Shown: positions 1 through 13,750 of the stretch, piece by piece | How the letters are laid out: each line of letters opens with the position of its first letter | Numbering within the stretch: the first letter of the stretch is position 1 | Source of the DNA: Hydractinia symbiolongicarpus | Taxonomy: Eukaryota > Cnidaria > Hydrozoa > Anthoathecata > Hydractiniidae | Length of the DNA stretch: 64,000 bases | Assembly: GCF_029227915.1 (NCBI RefSeq) | Contig: NC_079883.1 | Location: forward strand, 31,932,001 to 31,996,000 | Reading direction: 5' to 3' | The notes under the pieces: model-generated | Database searches by the model: none | Told to the model about the DNA's origin: nothing | The model's input: only the letters and a program-made list of their open reading frames with translations | Program-made: the position numbers and the translations under genes

Positions 1-446
1 GCAAACGAAAATCCGCGATTTCCTGTAAATCCCGGACTCGGCCCGTATAGTCAAAAGTATACAAAGAAAGTATCCTGTAAGTAAACACATTTCCAGAACG
101 ATTTTTTAAATTATTTTTTCACCACTAAAACGCATCAGACTTGTAGTTTTTAAAAATGTTTTCATTTTTGATGAGACGCTTAATAAAAGAAGTTTAATCG
201 CTGGCAAACGAAAACCCGCGATTTTCCGTAAATCCCGGCTTGGCCCGTATAGTCAAAAGTATACAAAGACAGTACCCAGGGAGTAAACTCATTTCCCGAA
301 CGATTTTTTAAATTATTTTTTCACCACTAAAACGCATGAGACTTGTAGTTTTCAAAAATTTTTTCATTTTTGATGAGACGCTGAATAAAAGCAGTTTAAT
401 CGCCGGCAAACGAAAACCCGCGATTGCCCGTAAATTCCGGCTTGGC

Positions 447-2163
447 GCGTATAGTCAAAAGTATACAAAGAAAGTACCCAGGGAGTAAACTCATTTCCCG
501 AACGATTTTTTAAATTATTTTTTCACCACTAAAACGCATGAGACTTGTAGTTTTCAAAAATGTTTTCAATTTTGATGAGACGCTTAATGAAAGAGGTTTA
601 ATCGCCGGCAAATGAAATCCCGCGTTTTCCCGTAAATCCGGGGCTTGGCCCGTATAGTCAAAAGTATACAAAGAAAGTACCCAGGGAGTAAACTCATTTC
701 CCGAACGATTTTTTATATTATTTTTTTACCACTAAACGCATGAGTCTTGTAGTTTTCAAAAATATTTTCATATTTGATGGGACGCTGAATAAAAGAAGTT
801 TAATCATCGGCAAACGAAAATCCGCGATTTCCCGTAAATCCCGGACTCGGCCCGTATAGTCAAAAGTATACAAAGAAAGTACCCAGGGAGTAAACTCATT
901 TCCCGAACGATTTTTTAAATTATTTTTTCACCACTAAAACGCATAAGACTTGTAGTTTTTAAAAATGTTTTCATTTTTGATGAGACGCTTAATGAAAGTG
1001 GTTTAATCGCCGGCAAATGAAATCCCGCGTTTTCCCGTAAATCCGGGGCTTCGCTCGTATAGTCAAAATTATACAAAGAAAGTACCCAGGGATTAAACTC
1101 ATTTCCAGAACGATTTTGTAAAATATATTTTCACCACTAAAACGCATGAGACTTGTAGTTTTTAAAAATGTTTTCATTTTTGATGAGACGCTGAATAAAA
1201 GAAGTTTAATCGCCGGCAAACGAAAACCCGCGATTTCCCGTAAATCCCGGCTTGGCCCGTATAGTCAAAAGTATACAAAGAAAGTACCCAGGGAGTAAAC
1301 TCATTTCCCGAACGATTTTTTAAATTATTTTTTCACCACTAAAACGCATGAGACTTGTAGTTTTCAAAAATGTTTTCAATTTTGATGAGACGCTTAATGA
1401 AAGAGGTTTAATCGCCGGCAAATGAAATCCCGCGTTTTCCCGTAAATCCGGGGCTTGGCCCGTATAGTCAAAAGTATACAAAGAAAGTACCCAGGGAGTA
1501 AACTCATTTCCCGAACGATTTTTTATATTATTTTTTTACCACTAAACGCATGAGTCTTGTAGTTTTCAAAAATATTTTCATATTTGATGGGACGCTGAAT
1601 AAAAGAAGTTTAATCGCCGGCAAACGAAAATCCGCGATTTCCCGTAAATCCCGGACTCGGCCCGTATAGTCAAAAGTATACAAAGAAAGTACCCAGGGAG
1701 TAAACTCATTTCCCGAACGATTTTTTAAATTATTTTTTCACCACTAAAACGCATAAGACTTGTAGTTTTTAAAAATGTTTTCATTTTTGATGAGACGCTT
1801 AATGAAAGTGGTTTAATCGCCGGCAAATGAAATCCCGCGTTTTCCCGTAAATCCGGGGCTTCGCTCGTGTAGTCAAAATTATACAAAGAAAGTACCCAGG
1901 GATTAAACTCATTTCCAGAACGATTTTGTAAAATATATTTTCACCACTAAAACGCATGAGACTTGTAGTTTTTAAAAATGTTTTCATTTTTGATGAGACG
2001 CTGAATAAAAGAAGTTTAATCGCCGGCAAACGAAAACCCGCGATTTCCCGTAAATCCCGGCTTGGCCCGTATAGTCAAAAGTATACAAAGAAAGTACCCA
2101 GGGAGTAAACTCATTTCCCGAACGATTTTTTAAATTATTTTTTCACCACTAAAACGCATGAGA
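447..2163. repeat. 810-bp (4-monomer) tandem duplication
   Basis: About 447-1256 matches 1257-2066 at an offset of 810 bp, with similarity running on to about 2163. Shared private variants include 'ttttcaattttgatgag' (about 563 and 1373), 'cttcgctcg' and 'gtcaaaattatac'. Seen differences include 'atcatcgg' near 793 against 'atcgccgg' near 1603, and 'cgtatagtc' against 'cgtgtagtc' near 1868. The left edge is bounded by the 'ttggcgcg' variant just upstream. Confidence 0.8.
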
Positions 2164-5100
2164 TTTGTAGTTTTCAAAAATGTTTTAATTTTTCATGAGA
2201 CGCTGAATAAAAGCAGTTTAATCGCCGGCAAACGAAAACCTGCGATTTCCCTAAATCCCGGACTCGGCCCGTATAGTCAAAAGTATACAAAGAAAGTACC
2301 CAGGGAGTAAACTCCTTTCCAGAACGATTTTTTAAATTATTTTTTCACCACTAAAACGCATAAGACTTGTAGTTTTTAAAAATGTTTTCATTTTTGATGA
2401 GACGCTGAATAAAAGAAGTTTAATCGCCGGCAAACGAAAACCCGCGATTTCCCGTAAATCCCGGGCTTGGCACGTATAGTCAAAAGTATACAAAGAAAGT
2501 ACCCAGGGAGTAAACTCATTTCTTGAACGATTTTTTAAATTATTTTTTTAACCACTAAAGCCCATGAGACTTGTAGTTTTTAAAAAGGTTTTCATTTTTG
2601 ATGAGACGTTGAATAAAACAAGTTTAATCGACGGCAAACGAAAATCCGCAATTTCCTGTAAATCCAGGACTCGGCCCGTATAGTCAAAAGTATACAAAGA
2701 AAGTATCCTGTGAGTAAACACATTTCCAGAACGATTTTTTGAATTATTTTTTCACCACTAAAACGCATCAGACTTGTAGTTTTTAAAAATGTTTTCATTT
2801 TTGATGAGACGCTGAATAAAAGAAGTTTAATCGCCGGCAAACGAAAACCCGCGATTTCCCGTAAATCCCGGCTTGGCCCGTATAGTCAAAAGTATACAAA
2901 GAAAGTACCCAGGGAGTAAACTCATTTCCCGAACGATTTTTTAAATTATTTTTTCACCACTAAAACGCATGAGACTTGTAGTTTTCAAAAATGTTTTCAT
3001 TTTTGATGAAACGCTGAATAAAAGCAGTTTAATCGCCGGCAAACGAAAACCCGCGATTTCCCGTAAATTCCGGCTTGGCGCGTATAGTCAAAAGTATACA
3101 AAGAAAGTACCCAGGGAGTAAACTCATTTCCCGAACGATTTTTTAAATTATTTTTTCACCACTAAAACGTATGAGACTTGTAGTTTTCAAAAATGTTTTC
3201 ATTTTTGATGGGACGCTGAATAAAAGAAGTTTAATTGCCGGCAAACGAAAATCCGCGATTTCCCGTAAATCCCAGACTCGGCCCGTATAGTCAAAGGTAT
3301 ACAAAGAAATTACCCAGGGAGTAAACTCATTTCCCGAACGATTTTTTAAATTGTTTTTTCACCACTAAAACGCATGAGACTTGTAGTTTTCAAAAATGTT
3401 TTCATTTTTGATGAGACGCTTAATGAAAGAGGTTTAATCGCCGGCAAATGAAATCCCGCGTTTTCCCGTAAATCCGGGGCTTGGCCCGTATAGTCAAAAG
3501 TATACAAAGAAAGTACCCAGGGAGTAAACTCATTTCCAGAACGATTCTTTAAATTATATTTTCACCACTAAAACGCATGAGACTTGTAGTTTTTAAAAAA
3601 TGTTTTCATTTTTGATGAGACGCTGAATAAAAGAAGTTTAATCGCCGGCAAACGAAAACCCGCGATTTCCCGTAAATCCCGGCTTGGCCCGTATAGTCAA
3701 AAGTATACAAAGAAAGTACCCAGGGAGTAAACTCCTTTCCAGAACGATTTTTTAAATTATTTTTTCACCACTAAAACGCATAAGACTTGTAGTTTTTAAA
3801 AATGTTTTCATTTTTGATGAGACGCTGAATAAAAGAAGTTAAATCGCCGGCAAACGAAAACCCGCGATTTCCCGTAAATCCCGCGCTTGGCCCGTATAGT
3901 CAAAAGTATACAAAGAAAGTACCCAGGGAGTAAACTCATTTCCCGAACGATTTTTTAAATTATTTTTTCACCACTAAAACGCATGAGACTTGTAGTTTTC
4001 AAAAATGTTTTCATTTTTGATGGGACGCTGAATAAAAGAAGTTTAATTGCCGGCAAACGAAAATCCGCGATTTCCCGTAAATCCCAGACTCGGCCCGTAT
4101 AGTCAAAAGTATACAAAGAAAGTACACAGGGAGTAAACTCATTTCCCGAACGATTTTTTAAAATATTTTTTCACCACTAAAACGCATGAGACTTGTAGTT
4201 TTTAAAAATGTTTTCATTTTTGATGAGACGCTGAATAAAAGAAGTTTAATCGCCGGCAAACGAAAACCCGCGATTTCCCGTAAATCCCGGCTTGGCCCGT
4301 ATAGTCAAAAGTATACAAAGAAAGTACCCAGGGAGTAAACTCCTTTCCAGAACGATTTTTTAAATTATTTTTTCACCACTAAAACGCATAAGACTTGTAG
4401 TTTTTAAAAATGTTTTCATTTTTGATGAGATGCTGAATAAAAGAAGTTTAATCGCCGGCAAACGAAAACCCGCGATTTCCCGTAAATCCCGCGCTTGGCC
4501 CGTATAGTCAAAAGTATACAAAGAAAGTACCCAGGGAGTAAACTCATTTCCCGAACGATTTTTTATATTATTTTTTTACCACTAAACGCATGAGACTTGT
4601 AGTTTTTAAAAATGTTTTCATTTTTGATGAGACGCTTAATGAAAGAGGTTTAATCGCCGGCAAATGAAATCCCGCGTTTTCCCGTAAATCCGGGGCTTGG
4701 CCCGTATAGTCAAAAGTATACAAAGAAAGTACCCAGGGAGTAAACTCATTTCCAGAACGATTTTTTATATTATATTTTCACCACTAAAACGCATGAGACT
4801 TGTAGTTTTTAAAAATGTTGTCATTTTTGATGAGACGCTTAATGAAAGAGGTTTAATCGCCGGCAAATGAAATCCCGCGTTTTCCCGTAAATCCGGGGCT
4901 TGGCCCGTATAGTCAAAAGTATACAAAGAAAGTACCCAGGGAGTAAACTCATTTCCAGAACGATTTTTTAAATTATATTTTCACCACTAAAACGCATGAG
5001 ACTTGTAGTTTTTAAAAATGTTTTCATTTTTGATGAGACGCTGAATAAAAGAAGTTTAATCGCCGGCAAACGAAAACCCGCGATTTCCCGTAAATCCCGG

Positions 5101-6285
5101 CTTGGCCCGTATAGTCAAAAGTATACAAAGAAAGTACCCAGGGAGTAAACTCATTTCCCGAACGATTTTTTAAATTATTTTTTCACCACTAAAACGCATG
5201 AGATTTGTAGTTTTCAAAAATGTTTTCATTTTTCATGAGACGCTTAATAAAAGCAGTTTAATCGCCGGCAAACGAAAACCTGCGATTTCCCTAAATCCCG
5301 GACTCGGCCCGTATAGTCAAAAGTATACAAAGAAAGTACCGAGGGAGTAAACTCCTTTCCAGAACGATTTTTTAAATTATTTTTTCACCACTAAAACGCA
5401 TAAGACTTGTAGTTTTTAAAAATGTTTTCATTTTTGATGAGACGCTGAATAAAAGAAGTTTAATCGCCGGCAAACGAAAACCCGCGATTTCCCGTAAATT
5501 CCGCGCTTGGCCCGTATAGTCAAAAGTATACAAAGAAAGTACCCAGGGAGTAAACTCATTTCCCGAACGATTTTTTATATTATTTTTTTACCACTAAGCG
5601 CATGAGACTTGTAGTTTTCAAAAATATTTTCATATTTGATGGGACGCTGAATAAAAGAAGTTTAATCGCCGGCAAACGAAAATCTGCGATTTCCCGTAAA
5701 TCCCGGACTCGGCCCGTATAGTCAAAAGTATACAAAGAAAGTACCCAGTGAGTAAACTCATTTCCCAAACGATTTTTTAAATTATTTTTTCACCACTAAA
5801 ACGCATGAGACTTGTAGTTTTCAAAAATGTTTTCATTTTTGATAAGACGCTGAATAAAAGAAGTTTAATCGCCGGCAAACGAAAACCCGCGATTTCCCGT
5901 AAATCCCGGGCTTGACCCGTATAGTCAAAAGTATACAAAGAAAGTACCCAGGGAGTAAACTCATTTCCCAAACGATTTTTTAAATTATTATTTCACCACT
6001 AAAACGCATGAGACTTGTAGTTTTCAAGAATGTTTTCATTTTTGATGAGACGCTGAATAAAAGAAGTTTAATCGCCGGCAAACGGAAACCCGCGATTTCC
6101 CGTAAATCCCGGCTTGGCCCGTATAGTCAAAAGTATACAAAGAAAGTACCCAGGGTGTAAACTCATTTCCCGAACGATTTTATAAATTATTTTTTCACCA
6201 CTAAAACGCATGAGACTTGTAGTTTTCAAAAATGTTTTCATTTTTGATGAGACGCTGAATAAAAGCAGTTTAATCGCCGGCAAAC
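1261..6285. repeat. 5.0-kb block, copy 1 (partner at 14.52-19.54 kb)
   Basis: This run of about 25 monomers matches 14522-19545 at an offset of 13,260-13,261 bp. Shared rare markers prove collinearity: 'ttttaattttt' near 2184 and 15445, 'gacgttgaataaaac' near 2607 and 15867, the extra A in 'tttttaaaaaatg' near 3590 and 16850, and 'gttaaatcgcc' near 3839 and 17099. Differences are scattered, such as 'acgattctttaa' (3541) against 'acgattttttaa' (16801). Confidence 0.8.
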
Positions 6286-7940
6286 GAAAACCTGCGATTT
6301 CCCGCAAATCCCGGACTCGGCCCGTATAGTCAAAAGTATACAAAGAAAGTACCCAGGGAGTAAACTCCTTTCCAGAACGATTTTTTAAATTATTTTTTCA
6401 CCACTAAAACGCATAAGACTTGTAGTTTTTAAAAATGTTTTCATTTTTGATGAGACGCTGAATAAAAGAAGTTTAATCGCCGGCAAACGAAAACCCGCGA
6501 TTTCCCGTAAATCCTGCGCTTGGCCCGTATAGTCAAAAGTATACAAAGAAAGTACCCAGGGAGTAAACTCATTTCCCGAACGATTTTTTATATTATTTTT
6601 TTACCACTAAACGCATAAGACTTGGAGTTATCAAAAATATTTTCATATTTGATGGGACGCTGAATAAAAGAAGTTTAATCGCCGGCAAACGAAAATCCGC
6701 GATTTCCCGTAAATCTTGGCTTGTAGTTTTCAAAAATGTTTTCATTTTTGATGAGACGCTGAATAAAAGAAGTTTAATCGCCGGCAAACGAAAACCCGCG
6801 ACTTCCCGTAAATTCCGCGCTTGGCCCGTATAGTCAAAAGTATACAAAGAAAGTACCCAGGGAGTAAACTCATTTCCCGAACGATTTTTTATATTATTTT
6901 TTTACCACTAAGCGCATGAGACTTGTAGTTTTCAAAAATATTTTCATATTTGATGGGACGCTGAATAAAAGAAGTTTAATCGCCGGCAAACGAAAATCCG
7001 CGATTTCCCGTAAATCCCGGACTCGGCCCGTATAGTCAAAAGTATACAAAGAAAGTACCCAGGGAGTAAACTCATTTCCCGAACGATTTTTTAAATTATT
7101 TTTTCACCACTAAAACGCATGAGACTTGTAGTTTTCAAAAATGTTTTCATTTTTGATAAGACGCTGAATAAAAGAAGTTTAATCGCCGGCAAACGAAAAC
7201 CCGCGATTTCCCGTAAATCCCGGGCTTGGCCCGTATAGTCAAAAGTATACAAAGAAAGTACCCAGGGAGTAAACTCATTTCCCAAACGATTTTTTAAATT
7301 ATTATTTCACCACTAAAACGCATGAGACTTGTAGTTTTCAAGAATGTTTTCATTTTTGATGAGACGCTGAATAAAAGAAGTTTAATCGCCGGCAAACGAA
7401 AACCCGCGATTTCCCGTAAATCCCGGCTTGGCCCGTATAGTCAAAAGTATACAAAGAAAGTACCCAGGGAGTAAACTCATTTCCCGAACGATTTTATAAA
7501 TTATTTTTTCACCACTAAAACGCATGAGACTTGTAGTTTTCAAAAATGTTTTCATTTTTGATGAGACGCTGAATAAAAGCAGTTTAATCGCCGGCAAACG
7601 AAAACCTGCGATTTCCCGCAAATCCCGGACTCGGCCCGTATAGTCAAAAGTATACAAAGAAAGTACCCAGGGAGTAAACTCCTTTCCAGAACGATTTTTT
7701 AAATTATTTTTTCACCACTAAAACGCATAAGACTTGTAGTTTTTAAAAATGTTTTCATTTTTGATGAGACGCTGAATAAAAGAAGTTTAATCGCCGGCAA
7801 ACGAAAACCCGCGATTTCCCGTAAATCCTGCGCTTGGCCCGTATAGTCAAAAGTATACAAAGAAAGTACCCAGGGAGTAAACTCATTTCCCGAACGATTT
7901 TTTATATTATTTTTTTACCACTAAACGCATAAGACTTGTA
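5492..7940. repeat. 1,314-bp tandem duplication including one short monomer
   Basis: About 5492-6805 matches 6806-7940 at an offset of 1,314 bp, which fits six full units plus one 99-bp unit. Markers shared by both copies are 'cactaagcgcatgag' (5591 and 6905), 'gataagacgctg' and 'acgattttataaatt'. The second copy stops matching at about 7940, where the short monomer would be expected. Confidence 0.75.
6621..6719 (+). repeat. Short 99-bp monomer
   Basis: This is a 203-bp unit lacking about 104 bp, and the only short monomer in the first 20 kb. Its junction is atypical, reading 'aaatcttggcttgtag' where the others read 'aaatcccggcttgtag'. The start motif is 'cttggag', not 'cttgtag'. Confidence 0.85.
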
Positions 7941-8159
7941 GTTTTTAAAAATGTTTTCATTTTTGATGAGACGCTGAATAAAAGAAGTTTAATCGCCGGC
8001 AAACGAAAACCCGCGACTTCCCGTAAATCCCGGGCTTAACCCGTATAGTCAAAAGTATACAAAGAAAGTACCCAGGGAGTAAACTCATTTCCCAAACGAT
8101 TTTTGAAATTATTATTTCACCACTAAAACGCATGAGACTTGTAGTTTTCAAGAATGTTT

Positions 8160-9345
8160 CATTTTTGATGAGACACTGAATAAAAGAAGTTTAATCGCCG
8201 GCAAACGAAAACCCGCGATTTCCCGTAAATCCCGGCTTGGCCCGTATAGTCAAAAGTATACAAAGAAAGTACCAAGGGAGTAAACTCATTTCCCGAACGA
8301 TTTTTTATATTATTTTTTTACCACTAAACGCATGAGACTTGTAGTTATCAAAAATATTTTCATATTTGATGGGACGCTGAATAAAAGAAGTTTAATCGCC
8401 GGCAAACGAAAATCCGCGATTTCCCGTAAATCCCGGACTCGGCCCGTATAGTCAAAAGTATACAAAGAAAGTACCCAGGGAGTAAACTCATTTCCCGAAC
8501 GATTTTTTAAATTATTTTTTCACCACTAAAACGCATGAGACTTGTAGTTTTCAAAAATGTTTTCATTTTTGATGAGACGCTGAATAAAAGAAGTTTAATC
8601 GCCGGCAAACGAAAACCCGCGATTTCCCGTAAATCCCGGACTCGGCCCGTATAGTCAAAAGTATGCAAGGAAAGTACCCAGGGAGTAAACTCATTTCCCG
8701 AACGATTTTTTAAATTATTTTTTCACCACTAAAACGCATGAGACTTGTAGTTTTCAAAAATGTTTTCTTTCTTGATGAGACGCTGAATAAAAGAAGTTTA
8801 ATCGCCGGCAAACGGAAACCCGCGACTTCCCGTAAATCCCGGGCTTGGCCCGTATAGTCAAAAGTATACAAAGAAAGTACCCAGGGAGTAAACTCATTTT
8901 CCAAACGATTTTTTAAATTATTATTTCACCACTAAAACGCATGAGACTTGTAGTTTTCAAGAATGTTTTCATTTTTGATGAGACGCTGAATAAAAGCAGT
9001 TTAATCGCCGGCAAACGAAAACCCGCAATTTCCCGTAAATCCCGGGCTTGGCACGTATAGTCGAATGTATACAAAGAAGTACCCTGAGAGTAAACTCATT
9101 TCCAGAACGATTTTTTAAATTATTTTTTCACCACTAAAACGCATAAGACTTGTAGTTTTTAAAAATGTTTTCATTTTTGATGAGACGCTGAATAAAAGAA
9201 GTTTAATCGCCAGCAAACGAAAACCCGCGATTTCCCGTAAATCCCGGACTTGGCCCGTATAGTCAAAAGTATGCAAAGAAAGTACCCAGGGAGTAAACTC
9301 ATTTCCCGAACGATTTTTTAAATTATTTTTTCACCACTAAAACGC
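8160..9345. repeat. 1.2-kb block repeated at 22.73-23.91 kb
   Basis: This block matches 22726-23911 at an offset of 14,566 bp. Shared rare variants are 'gagacactgaat', 'gtatgcaaggaaag' (8662 and 23228), 'ttttctttcttgatg' and 'gtcgaatgtatac' with the shortened 'aaagaagtaccctgag'. Confidence 0.75.
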
Positions 9346-12019
9346 ATAAGACTTGTAGTTTTTAAAAATGTTTTCATTTTTGATGAGACGCTGAATAAAA
9401 GAAGTTTAATCGCCGGCAAACGAAAACCCGCGACTTCCCGTAAATCCCGGGCTTGGCCCGTATAGTCAAAAGTATACAAAGAAAGTACCCAGGGAGTAAA
9501 CTCATTTCCCAAACGATTTTTTAAATTATTATTTCACCACTAAAACGCATGAGACTTGTAGTTTTCAAAAATGTTTTCATTTTTCATGAGACGCTGAATA
9601 AAAGCAGTATAATCGCCGGCAAACGAAAACCTGAGATTTCCCTAAATCCCGGACTCGGCCCGTATAGTCAAAAGTATACAAAGAAAGTACCCAGGGAGTA
9701 AACTCCTTTCCAGAACGATTTTTTAAATTATTTTTTCACCACTAAAACGCATAAGACTTGTAGTTTTTAAAAATGTTTTCATTTTTGATGAGACGCTGAA
9801 TAAAAGAAGTTTAATCGCCGGCAAACGAAAACCCGCGACTTCCCGTAAATCCCGGGCTTGGCCCGTATAGTCAAAAGTATACAAAGAAAGTACCCAGGGA
9901 GTAAACTCATTTCCCAAACGATTTTTTAAATTATTATTTCACCACTAAAACGCATGAGACTTGTAGTTTTCAAGAATGTTTTCATTTTTGATGAGACGCT
10001 GAATAAAAGAAGTTTAATCGCCGGCAAACGAAAACCCGCGATTTCCCGTAAATCCCGGCTTGGCCCGTATAGTCAAAAGTATACAAAGAAAGTACCCAGG
10101 GAGTAAACTCATTTCCCGAACGATTTTTTATATTATTTTTTTACCACTACACGCATGAGACTTGTAGTTTTCAAAAATATTTTCATATTTGATGGGACGC
10201 TGAATAAAAGAAGTTTAATCGCCGGCAAACGAAAATCCGCGATTTCCCGTAAATCCCGGACTCGGCCCGTATAGTCAAAAGTATACAAAGAAAGTACCCA
10301 GGGAGTAAACTCATTTCCAGAACGATTTTGTAAAATATATTTTCACCACTAAAACGCATGAGACTTGTAGTTTTTAAAAATGTTTTCATTTTTGATGAGA
10401 CGCTGAATAAAAGAAGTTTAATCGCCGGCAAACGAAAACCCGCGATTTCCCGTAAATCCCGGCTTGGCCCGTATAGTCAAAAGTATACAAAGAAAGTACC
10501 CAGGGAGTAAACTCATTTCCCGAACGATTTTTTAAATTATTTTTTCACCACTAAAACGCATGAGATTTGTAGTTTTCAAAAATGTTTTCATTTTTCATGA
10601 GACGCTGAATAAAAGCAGTTTAATCGCCGGCAAACGAAAACCTGCGATTTCCCTAAATCCCGGACTCGGCCCGTATAGTCAAAAGTATACAAAGAAAGTA
10701 CCCAGGGAGTAAACTCCTTTCCAGAACGATTTTTTAAATTATTTTTTCACCACTAAAACGCATAAGACTTGTAGTTTTTAAAAATGTTTTCATTTTTGAT
10801 GAGACGCTGAATAAAAGAAGTTTAATCGCCGGCAAACGAAAACCCGCGATTTCCCGTAAATCCCGGGCTTGGCACGTATAGTCAAAAGTATACAAAGAAA
10901 GTACCCAGGGAGTAAACTCATTTCTTGAACGATTTTTTAAATTATTTTTTCACCACTAAAGCCCATGAGACTTGTAGTTTTTAAAAAGGTTTTCATTTTT
11001 GATGAGACGTTGAATAAAACAAGTTTAATCGCCGGCAAACGAAAATCCGCGATTTCCTGTAAATCCCGGACTCGGCCCGTATAGTCAAAAGTATACAAAG
11101 AAAGTATCCTGTGAGTAAACACATTTCCCGAACGATTTTTTAAATTATTTTTTCACCACTAAAACGCATGAGACTTGTAGTTTTCAAAAATGTTTTCATT
11201 TTTGATGAGACGCTGAATAAAAGCAGTTTAATCGCCGGCAAACGAAAACCCGCGATTTCCCGTAAATTCCGGCTTGGCGCGTATAGTCAAAAGTATACAA
11301 AGAAAGTACCCAGGGAGTAAACTCATTTCCCGAACGATTTTTTAAATTATTTTTTCACCACTAAAACGTATGAGACTTGTAGTTTTCAAAAATGTTTTCA
11401 TTTTTGATGGGACGCTGAATAAAAGAAGTTTAATTGCCGGCAAACGAAAATCCGCGATTTCCCGTAAATCCCAGACTCGGCCCGTATAGTCAAAAGTATA
11501 CAAAGAAAGTACCCAGGGAGTAAACTCATTTCCCGAACGATTTTTTAAATTATTTTTTCACCACTAAAACGCATGAGACTTGTAGTTTTCAAAAATGTTT
11601 TCATTTTTGATGAGACGCTTAATGAAAGAGGTTTAATCGCCGGCAAATGAAATCCCGCGTTTTCCCGTAAATCCGGGGCTTGGCCCGTATAGTCAAAAGT
11701 ATACAAAGAAAGTACCCAGGGAGTAAACTCATTTCCAGAACGATTTTTTAAATTATATTTTCACCACTAAAACGCATGAGACTTGTAGTTTTTAAAAATG
11801 TTTTCATTTTTGATGAGACGCTGAAGAAAAGAAGTTTAATCGCCGGCAAACGAAAACCCGCGATTTCCCGTAAATCCCGGCTTGGCCCGTATAGTCAAAA
11901 GTATACAAAGAAAGTACCCAGGGAGTAAACTCATTTCCCGAACGATTTTTTATATTATTTTTTTACCACTAAACGCATGAGACTTGTAGTTTTCAAAAAT
12001 ATTTTCATATTTGATGGGA

Positions 12020-13750
12020 CGCTTAATGAAAGAGGTTTAATCGCCGGCAAATGAAATCCCGCGTTTTCCCGTAAATCCGGGGCTTGGCTCGTATAGTCAA
12101 AAGTATACAAAGAAAGTACCCAGGGAGTAAACTCATTTCCAGAACGATTTTGTAAAATATATTTTCATCACTAAAACGCATGAGACTTGTAGTTTTTAAA
12201 AATGTTTTCATTTTTGATGAGACGCTGAATAAAAGAAGTTTAATCGCCGGCAAACGAAAACCCGCGATTTCCCGTAAATCCCGGCTTGGCCCGTATAGTC
12301 AAAAGTATACAAAGAAAGTACCCAGGGAGTAAACTCATTTCCCGAACGATTTTTTAAATTATTTTTTCACCACTAAAACGCATGAGATTTGTAGTTTTTA
12401 AAAATGTTTTCATTTTTCATGAGACGCTGAATAAAAGCAGTTTAATCGCCGGCAAACGAAAACCTGCGATTTCCCTAAATCCCGGACTCGGCCCGTATAG
12501 TCAAAAGTATACAAAGAAAGTACCCAGGGAGTAAACTCCTTTCCAGAACGATTTTTTAAATTATTTTTTCACCACTAAAACGCATAAGACTTGTAGTTTT
12601 TAAAAATGTTTTCATTTTTGATGAGACGCTGAATAAAAGAAGTTTAATCGCCGGCAAACGAAAACCCGCGATTTCCCGTAAATCCCGGGCTTGGCACGTA
12701 TAGTCAAAAGTATACAAAGAAAGTACCCAGGCAGTAAACTCATTTCTTGAACGATTTTTTAAATTATTTTTTCACCACTAAAGCCCATGAGACTTGTAGT
12801 TTTTAAAAAGGTTTTCATTTTTGATGAGACGTTGAATAAAACAAGTTTAATCGCCGGCAAACGAAAATCCGCGATTTCCTGTAAATCCCGGACTCGGCCC
12901 GTATAGTCAAAAGTATACAAAGAAAGTATCCTGTGAGTAAACACATTTCCAGAACGATTTTTTAAATTATTTTTTCACCACTAAAACGCATCAGACTTGT
13001 AGTTTTTAAAAATGTTTTCATTTTTGATGAGACGCTGAATAAAAGAAGTTTAATCGCCGGCAAACGAAAACCCGCGATTTCCCGTAAATCCCGGCTTGGC
13101 CCGTATAGTCAAAAGTATACAAAGAAAGTACCCAGGGAGTAAACTCATTTCCCGAACGATTTTTTAAATTATTTTTTCACCACTAAAACGCATGAGACTT
13201 GTAGTTTTCAAAAATGTTTTCATTTTTGATGAGACGCTGAATAAAAGCAGTTTAATCGCCGGCAAACGAAAACCCGCGATTTCCCGTAAATTCCGGCTTG
13301 GCGCGTATAGTCAAAAGTATACAAAGAAAGTACCCAGGGAGTAAACTCATTTCCCGAACGATTTTTTAAATTATTTTTTCACCACTAAAACGTATGAGAC
13401 TTGTAGTTTTCAAAAATGTTTTCATTTTTGATGGGACGCTGAATAAAAGGAGTTTAATTGCCGGCAAACGAAAATCCGCGATTTCCCGTAAATCCCAGAC
13501 TCGGCCCATATAGTCAAAAGTATACAAAGAAAGTACCCAGGGAGTAAACTCATTTCCCGAACGATTTTTTAAATTATTTTTTCACCACTAAAACGCATGA
13601 GACTTGTAGTTTTCAAAAATGTTTTCATTTTTGATGAGACGCTTAATGAAAGAGGTTTAATCGCCGGCAAATGAAATCCCGCGTTTTCCCGTAAATCCGG
13701 GGCTTGGCCCGTATAGTCAAAAGTATACAAAGAAAGTACCCAGGGAGTAA
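12020..13750. repeat. Higher-order segment repeated 3,037 bp downstream
   Basis: This stretch matches about 15057-16787 at an offset of 3,037 bp (15 monomers). Markers include the 'aaagcccatgag' monomer at 12.78 and 15.82 kb and 'ttggcgcg' at 13299 and 16336. A related but shorter arrangement begins near 10.18 kb: its 'aaagcccatgag' monomer lies 1,822 bp (nine monomers) before the one at 12.78 kb. The spacing varies by whole monomers. Confidence 0.7.
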